A stretch of DNA of 64,000 nt from Desulfofundulus thermobenzoicus. Its GTDB lineage: Bacteria > Bacillota > Desulfotomaculia > Desulfotomaculales > Desulfovirgulaceae. This document shows, piece by piece, positions 47,153 through 56,100 of this stretch (its first letter is position 1; every line of letters starts with the position of its first letter). The stretch covers positions 62,001 through 126,000 of the forward strand of contig NZ_WHYR01000002.1 of the NCBI RefSeq assembly GCF_009428905.1. Reading direction: 5' to 3'. Position numbers and translations under genes: made by a program. Below the pieces are notes generated by a model that was given only the letters and a program-made list of their open reading frames with translations, did no database searches and was not told the DNA's origin.

Positions 47153-50100
47153 ATGGTACGTGTCCGGAAGGGACACAGTCGCCTGAATGCTCTTGTAGCC
47201 GTCCTCCTGGCCCTGATCATGGTGGCCGGGATTTTGCCCATTGGGCCCATGGGGGCGGGGAAGGCGGAGGCGGCCGAAACAGGCCAGGTAATCATCAATG
47301 AATTCGGCCAGGGTACCAGCGGCAATTCCTTTGAGTGGGTGGAGCTGGTGGTTGTGGGCTCCGGCCCGGGTTCCACGGTGGACATGCGGGGCTGGGACCT
47401 GGGCGACAACTCGCCTGGAGATCTTTCTTTCACCAATGACGACAAATGGTCTGCCGTTCCTGCCGGCACTATAATTGTCATTTATAATAATGTTACCGGC
47501 AAGATACCTAACTTCCCGGCAGACGATCTGGATTTTGGGAATGGCGATTTCAACGCGGTAATCCCTCATAATAATTCCACCCTTTTCTCCGGTAACTGGG
47601 GTAGCTTGAATAATTCCGGCGGGGATGCGGTGGTTTTAAGGGATGCGGCGGATCGGGTAGTGGACGGCATTTCTTATGGCTCCGATACAACCCAGACACC
47701 TCAATTAAGCCTTGTTGGCTCAACCAAAGCAGCCCGTTATAACGGCGGTGATGCTGCCGGGGTGAATACCGCTGGCAACTGGAGCATTATTGACGATGGG
47801 GCCAATCCGGCAACTACCCCTGGAGCCGGTAACAATGACGCCAATACCAGCTGGATCAACAGCCTGCGCTCGAGTGGTGGCGGTGGCGACACAAAACCCC
47901 CGGCTCTTATCTCGGCCACCGTCAACGGCGATCAGCTGGTACTCAATTACAACGAAGCCCTGGATACTGCTTCCGTGCCCTCAGCGGTCTATTTCACCGT
48001 AAAGGTGAACGGCCAGCCCCAGGCCGCTCCCACCAACGTTTCCATTTCCGGCACCCAGGTAACCCTCACCCTGACGGCGGCCGTTAATGCGGACAATGTG
48101 GTAACCGTCAGCTATGCGGTGCCGGCGGAAAAACCCCTCCAGGATGTGGCCGGTAACGACGCGCCACCCTTCAGCGATCAGGCCGTGACAAACGACACTG
48201 TTGCCGGCGGTTCTGATACCACGCCACCTGAAAAGCAGAGTCTAAGCCCGGCTGAAAATGCCACCGGTGTGGCCCTTAACGCCGAAGTGAGCATAACCTT
48301 TAATGAAAGTATTTTTGCGGGCAGTAATGCCGGGTCCGTCACCATCAAAGACGCCAGCAACCAGTCGGTCAGCGGTGTGACCTATGCCGTCAGCGGGGCG
48401 AAGCTGATCATCAACCACCCTGATTTTGCCCCCGGCACCAAGTACACCGTGACCGTACCGGCCGGGGCGGTGAAGGACGCCGCCGGGAACGAGACGACCG
48501 GTGATATTACCTGGAGCTTCACCACCGGCGACGGCAGTCCCGCCCCGGGGGTTACGCCCATCAACCAGGTGGATGCGGTTGACGCCAGCGGCCAGCCCAT
48601 TCGGTTAAATGAAGATAATATTACTATCGAAGGAATTGCCCTGGTGGGCAAAGGAGTGCTGGATGCCGGCAGGACCATCTACGTCCAGGATGAAACGGGC
48701 GGCATTGCCATTTATGCCGCCGGCGGCCTGCCGGACGTGGCCCAGGGCGACCGGGTGCGGGTGACCGGGAAGGTGGCCTTTTACAAAGGTCTGACCGAAC
48801 TGAGCCCCGGCAGCAATCCAAACTACCTTACTATTGTCAGCAATGGCAATGCGTTACCGCCCGCCCGGGATACAGCCCTTTCCAAATTAGCCGCCTTTGA
48901 TACCGCCGAGCCCCTGGAAGGAACCCTGGTGAGGGTAGAGGCCAAAGTGAGCAGTATCCCTTCCAGTCCGGACAGCGGCGGCGGGTATAATGTAAAGATT
49001 ACCGACGCCAATGGCGGCAATGAGATCATCCTGCGGGTGATGACCACCACCGGCATTGATCCGGCCAGCGCTTTACAGGTGGGCAAGACCTGCATCATCA
49101 CCGGCATTGTGGGCCAGTACGATAGTACCAGCCCGTACACCAGCGGCTACCAGATCTTCCCCCGCGCCGCTACCGACATTGTGGAAAAGCAGGCTGTGGC
49201 AGACGATGCACCGGTGGTCTACAATGCCCACCCGGCGAACATGGCCTTTACCTACAACCGGAAGCCGGTCATCTCCGCTTCCTTTGAAAAGGGCGGGGCG
49301 GACATCGATCCGTTAAGCGTAAAGATTTACCTGGACAACCAGGATGTCACCGTGAATGCAGCCGTATACTTTGACGCTGTAACGCAGAGGGGCACCGTAA
49401 CCTACACCCCGGCGCAGAACCTGGCCTTCGGCGAGCACGACGTGAAGGTTTCGGTGACCGACGCCGCCTATAAAACAAAGGAGTACGCCTGGTATTTCGT
49501 GGTGGACGACGGTGTGGCCACGCCCCACTTCTACTTCGGTGTGCCCCACTCCCACACTTCCTTCTCCGACGGCCAGGGTACCCCGGCGGACGCCTACCGG
49601 CACGCCTTTGAAAAGGGGCTGGACTTCCTGGTGGTCACCGACCACTCCAACTGGCTCGAAGGGGATCAGTACCTGGAGTCGACCAGAGAGTTCCTGGCCC
49701 AGCCCGGCTCCGAGTGGACCAGGACCAATGAAATGGCCGAAGAGTTCAACCGGCAGCACCCGGGCAAGTTCCTGGCCCTGCGGGGCTTTGAGATGACTTC
49801 CGGCGACTGGGGCCACATCAACGTCCACAACACGGATAAGTATGTGGAAGCCAAAAAGACCATGACGGCCCTTTCCGAGTTCTATCAGTGGCTGGAGAAG
49901 CAGCCCAACGCCGTGGCCGAGTTCAACCACCCCAACTGGCCCAGCGACTCCTTCAACAACCTGGCCTATGTGCCGGAAGTGGACCGCATCGTCAACCTGA
50001 TTGAAGTGGGCAACGGGTCACCGCCTTACAGTTACACCCGGGCCGAGGAGTGGTATTATCGTGCCCTGGACAACGGCTGGCATGTGGGGGCGGTAAACGC

Positions 50101-53100
50101 CCAGGACAACCACTCCTGGAACTGGGGCGATCCGGACAACCTGACCGTTGTGGTGGCCGATCAGTTAACTAAAGACGAATTCATTGAAGCCCTGCGGGAG
50201 CGGCGGGTGTACTCCACCGAAACCCGTACCCTGGAGCTGACCGTCAAGGCCAATGGCTACTGGATGGGCAGCGTCCTGGATCCGCAGGATCTCCCGGACG
50301 GCAGGTTGAACTTTGCAATCACCGCCAGTGATGATGCCCAGCCCATAGACAAGCTGGAACTGGTCACCAACGGGGGCAAAGTGATCGCCAGCCAGCCCGG
50401 CAGCGGCCAGGCCAGTGTGACCTGGAACCCCAGCGTCACCCCCGGTTCCGGCTCCCACTGGTATGTGGTGAAGGTTTACCATAAGACGGGTAAACTGGGC
50501 TTTTCCAGCCCCATCTTTGTGGCCGGCGGGGAAAACGATGTCAAGCTGGTGGAGCTGAAGATCAATCCCGAGCCCACCCTGCCGGGATATGCCACGAAAC
50601 TGACCGCCGCGGTGTCCAATATGGGCGTGCGGCCGGTGGATAACCTGGAAGTGAAATTTTATCATGACAGTGTCAGCGACGGCAATCTCATCGGCAGCGG
50701 CAGCATTGCCCACCTGGCGGCCGGGGGCAAGCAGGATGTGGAGGTAACCTGGCGGCCTGCGGCGGCCGGCCAGACCCGCATATATGCCGTATTGACGCCC
50801 ATTCCCGGTGTGACCACCGTCACCGAACTGTCCAAAGCGGTGAAGGTGGTATCTTCCAACAGCAAAAAGGTGCTCATTGACCAGGGTCACGGCAATGCCG
50901 AGGTGCCCGGCACCCACAACAACCTGATGGAACTGCTGCGGCGCTATGGTTATGAAGCTTCATTTAATACGCAGCCAATTACCGCGGACCTGCTGAACGG
51001 CGTGGATGTGCTGATTCTCAATACACCCACCGATTACAGCAAAAATCTGACGGAAGCCGAGATGGATGCCGTGGCCGCCTGGGTGAAGAACGGAGGATCC
51101 CTGCTCCTGGCCAGCAAGTCCAACTACCAGTTTGCAGGAACGGCCGGGAATAATTACAATGACGGCTGCACCATGCTCAACCCCCTGCTGGCCAGGCTGG
51201 GCTCGGGCATCCGGTTCAACAACGATAACGTTTACGAACCCAACAGTTCCAAAAACTACAGCGGCGGCATGAAATGGTCGGTCTACGCCCGCACCATACC
51301 GCCGGCGCCCGGCGGCTTGAACGCCAACCTGGAGGCCATCCGCTACTTCAGCGGCTGCTCCCTGGTGGACGAGAACCTGCAGGCCCTGACCAACGACCCG
51401 GCCAGCGGTCTGGAGGTCCTGGTGGCCGGGAACAAGACATCCTATAATTTCAATGTGCAGCCGGGTTATTACACCTATAACAGTGCCATTGGCGACGAAA
51501 ACGACCCCAGCCAGACCGCCGGCCCCAACGGTGATCAAATACCGCTAATTGCGAAAGAAAATATCGGCTCCGGCCGGCTGGTGGTGGCGGGAAGATACTT
51601 CTACTCCGACTATGAAATTGTCAACGACGTGAGCAATACCGCCTTTACCCTGCGGCTCATTGACTGGCTGGCCCACAACAACCGCACCCGCACCATTGCC
51701 GACGTGCGGCAGAACGCCAAACCAGGTGAAATTGTGACTGTGCAGGGTGTGGTCACGGCGCCCACCAGCAACTTTTTCGACGCCCTGTACATCCAGGACG
51801 CCACCGGGGGCATCTGCCTCTACGGCACCCAGGGCAGGGAACTGCCCGTGGGCACGGTGGTCATCGCCACCGGCGGGGTGCAATACTTCGAAGGTGAACT
51901 GGAACTGGCCTATGAAAACGCCGAAATGGAAGTGCTCTACGTGGGACCGGGAACGCCGGTACAGCCGCTGAAACTGTCCACCCGTGATGTGATGCTGCCC
52001 CAGTACACCGGCATGCTGGTTCAGACCGGCGGCACCATCACTGAAGTCAACGAACCGGCCCAGTATTTCAAGATTGACGACGGTTCGGGCGCGGCCTACA
52101 TCCACGTGGACGGCTACCTGGGCGTGGACATGAGCCGCCTGAAGGCCGGTGAACAGTACACCGTCACCGGCATCGCCTCAGTGGGCGCCGCCGGCCCCCG
52201 GGTACGGGTGCGCTTCCCGGGAGATGTGGCGGCAGGCTATACTCCGCCCTATACTCCGCCTGGCGGTGGCGGAGGCACGGAACCGCCTGGTGGGGGCGGA
52301 CAGCCGGCTAATAATCCGCCGGTGCTGGCCAGGCCAATGGATGACAGGACCGCCACAGCCGGCGGGCCGGCCATAACTGTGGACTTAAGCAGCGTCTTCA
52401 GCGACCCGGAGGGGGATGCCCTCACCTACAATGCCAGCAGCAGTAACCCCACCGTAGCTACGGCGGCGGTCGCGGGCAGCGGCCTGCAGGTGACGCCGGT
52501 GGCGGCCGGGACAGCCACCATCACGGTAACGGTTAGCGACGGCAGGGGTGGCAGTGTAAGCACCACCTTTAAAGTAACCGTAGAAGGCGGCGGTGGTGGC
52601 GGCGGAGGCACTGAACTGCCACCCGGCGCGGTGAATCCTGTTGATGAGCGCACCCTTGATGAAGCAATCGGGAACGCCGGCAGCAAGGGTGCAGTGACCA
52701 TAGAAGTGTCGGCGGGTAACCAGGGGGTGGCTCTCACTGCGGATCAGCTGCAGCGCATCATTAGCGCCGTTAATGAAGAAACACCGGTGCAAGTTGCGTC
52801 CGAACAGGTTACGGTACAGCTGCCTGCGGCGCTGCTGCAGGATGCGCTGCACAGGGTTGCCGGCGCAGCCCTGGTGGAGATTCATACGCCGGTTGTGGAC
52901 GACACCACAGCCAGGGATCTGGCCGGTAAGGCGAAGAATAAGGATCGGTATGCCCTGGCGGGCCGGATGGTAGATCTGGTTCTCCAGGCGGTAAAAGAAG
53001 ACGGGACCAAACAGCTGGTATCCGGCTTCCAAAGCAAGGTGCGGCTGAGCCTGCCCGTACCGCCGGAAAAATGGCCCCTGGCGGAAGCCGACCGGCTGAG

Positions 53101-56100
53101 CATCGCCTATTATAATGAAACGGCACAGCTGTGGGAAACCAAACCTTCCACATACGACAGCGTAAATCACATGATGGTTGCCGAGTTGGATCATTTCAGC
53201 AAATACGCCTTGCTGGAAGTGACGGGCAGCGAGTCGGGCGGTCAATGGCACCTGACCATCCTGCACACCAACGACACCCACGCCCACCTGGACGATATTG
53301 CCCGGCGGGCCACGGTAATCCAACAGGAGCGGGCCAAGGCGGCCAATAGCCTCCTTTTGGATGCAGGTGACGTCTTTTCCGGCACCCTGTATTTTACCAG
53401 GTACCAGGGGCTGGCCGACCTGGACCTGATGAACATGCTGGGCTACCAGGCCATGGCCCTGGGTAACCATGAGTTCGACAAGGGACCGGCCACCCTGGCG
53501 GAGTTTGTGCGGCAGGCCCATTTCCCGCTGTTAAACGCCAACTTCGACTTCCATGCTGACCCGTACTTGAGCGGCTATGCCCACACCCAGACCGGCGACG
53601 CCAGCGTGGGCCAGTCCGTTTACGGCGGCATCTGGCCGGCAGTGATTGAACAGGTGGGCCAGGAAAAGGTGGGCATCTTCGGCCTGACCACCGAGGACAC
53701 GGCCGAGATCTCCAGCCCCGGCAAGGACATCCAGATCAACGACGCCTTTGCCGCCGCGAGAAACGAGGTGGCGGCCCTGGAGGCCCAGGGGGTGAACAAG
53801 ATCATCGCCCTTACCCACCTGGGCTGGGACCGTGACCGCCAGTTGGCCCGGGAGGTGGAAGGGATTGACGTCATTGTGGGCGGCCACAGCCATACCTTGC
53901 CCGCCCCCTCCGACTACCCGACGGTGGTCACCGATGACCTGTACCACACCCCTACCCTGGTGGTGCAGGCCGGCGAGTACGGTTCCTACCTGGGCAAGCT
54001 GAACGTTTCCTTTGACGCCAATGGCTTGCCGGTGGCCTGGAGCGGCGACGAAATAAAGGTCAACGCCAAGGACGCCAGCGGCAATTATATTTACCCGGAA
54101 GACCCCCAGGTCAAGGCTAAGCTTGACGAGTACGCCGGGTCCCTGGAGGAGTACCGGAAGACGGTGGTGGGTCACACCACGGTGGACCTGGTGGGCGGCA
54201 ACCCGGCCGCGCGGACAGGCGAGACCAACCTGGGCGACCTGATTGCCGACTCCATGTTGGAGCGGGCCCGGCCCGCCGGCGCTACCCTGGCCATCCAGAA
54301 CGGGGGCGGCATCCGCACCTCCATCCCGGCGGGAGACATCACCCTGGGCCAGGTGCTAGAGGTAATGCCCTTCGGCAACACCCTGACGGTGCTGGAACTA
54401 ACCGGTCAACAGGTGGTTGACGCCCTGGAAAACGGCGTCAGCCAGGTAGAGCAAAAAGCCGGGAGATTCCCGCAGGTAGCCGGGATGAAATTCACCTGGG
54501 ATCCGCAGAAACCGGCCGGCCAGCGTATTGTGAAGGTGGAAGTTAAGACAGCGAACGGTTACCAGCCCATTGACCGCAATGCCAGATACCTGGTGGCCAC
54601 CAACAACTTCATGGCCGGCGGTGGGGATGGCTACACCGTCTTTACGCAGGCCAGCAAGGTCATCCCCATGGGCGACGTGGACTACGAGGTCTTCAAGGAT
54701 TACCTGCAAAAACACAGTCCTGTAAGCCCGCAGGTGGAAGGGCGTATTACTCAGGGCAAAGCTCAGGGTGGTAGCGTTAAGATCGCCGTCTTTTCCGACC
54801 CCCATTATTTTGCCCCGGAACTGCTTGTTAAGCCATCGAAGCCCTTTGACGACTACGTGGCCCAAGACCGCAAGCTCATTGCCGAAAGCGCGGCCATTGC
54901 CCGGGCGGCGGTGGATGCCATCAAGGCCAGTGACGTTCAGGTGGTCCTCATCCCTGGCGATTTGACCAAGGATGGTGAGCTTTTAAGCCACCAGCAGTTT
55001 GCTGGCTTGCTGGAGGAATTGAAACAGGCTGGCAAAAAGGTTTATGTGATTGACGGCAACCACGACGTGAATAATCCTAACGCCGTCAAGTACGAAGGGG
55101 ATAAAACAACTCCCGTGGACAATGTTTCACCGGAAACATTTCAGTCCATTTATAGGGATTTCGGTTATGGTGAAGCGATTGCCAGAGATCCGGATTCATT
55201 GAGCTATGTGGTGGAGCCGATGCCAGGCTTGCGCATCATCGCGATGGATTCGGCTTTGTACAACCCGCATCAAACCGCCGGCGCCTTCGACGATAAACGG
55301 CTAAACTGGATTAAACAGCAGATCAGTGAAGCTGTGGCCCAGGGAAAAACTGTTCTTGGCATGATGCACCACGGCCTGATCAACCACTTCAGCATGCAGA
55401 GCCAGTTTTTCCCGGAATACATTGTGCATGATGCGGACCACGTTGCCTCAGAACTGCTTGCCAGCGGCCTGCAGGTGGTTTTCACCGGCCACTTCCATGC
55501 CCAGGATATAGTGCAAAAACAGTTCGGCGATAAAACCCTTTACGACATTGAAACCGGCTCCCTGGTGACCTATCCCAGTCCTTACCGGATAGTGGAGATT
55601 ACGCCGGATCATAAGCTAAATATTGCTACCCACAAGATCCAATCAATTAATTATGACACAGGTGGTAAGGACTTTACCACTTACGCCCGGGATTACCTGG
55701 TGCAGGGATTAAACGGTCTGGTGCCCCAATTTGTGGCCGGCATATTAATCAAGCAGGGTGTGCCCCAGGAGCAGGCCCTGCAGCAGGCAAATGAAAAGTT
55801 GTCCACGCCGGTGGCGGCCAACCTGACGGCGAAGGACCTGCTGGTGAACGCCTTGGTCAGCCACTATCAGGGGGACGAAACCATTGATCCGCAGCTGATG
55901 CCCGTAATCCAGGGCATGGCCGGATCCACCGATTCCCTGACCAAGATGATTGGCCAGGTACTGCTGTCCCTGGGAAGGGATCCCGGACCCGCTGATAATG
56001 ACGGGGAAATTGATTTAACGGCGGCGCCGGTAACCTGGAACTTAACCATCCTGCACACCAACGACACCCATGCCCACCTGGACGACGACAGGGCGCTGGT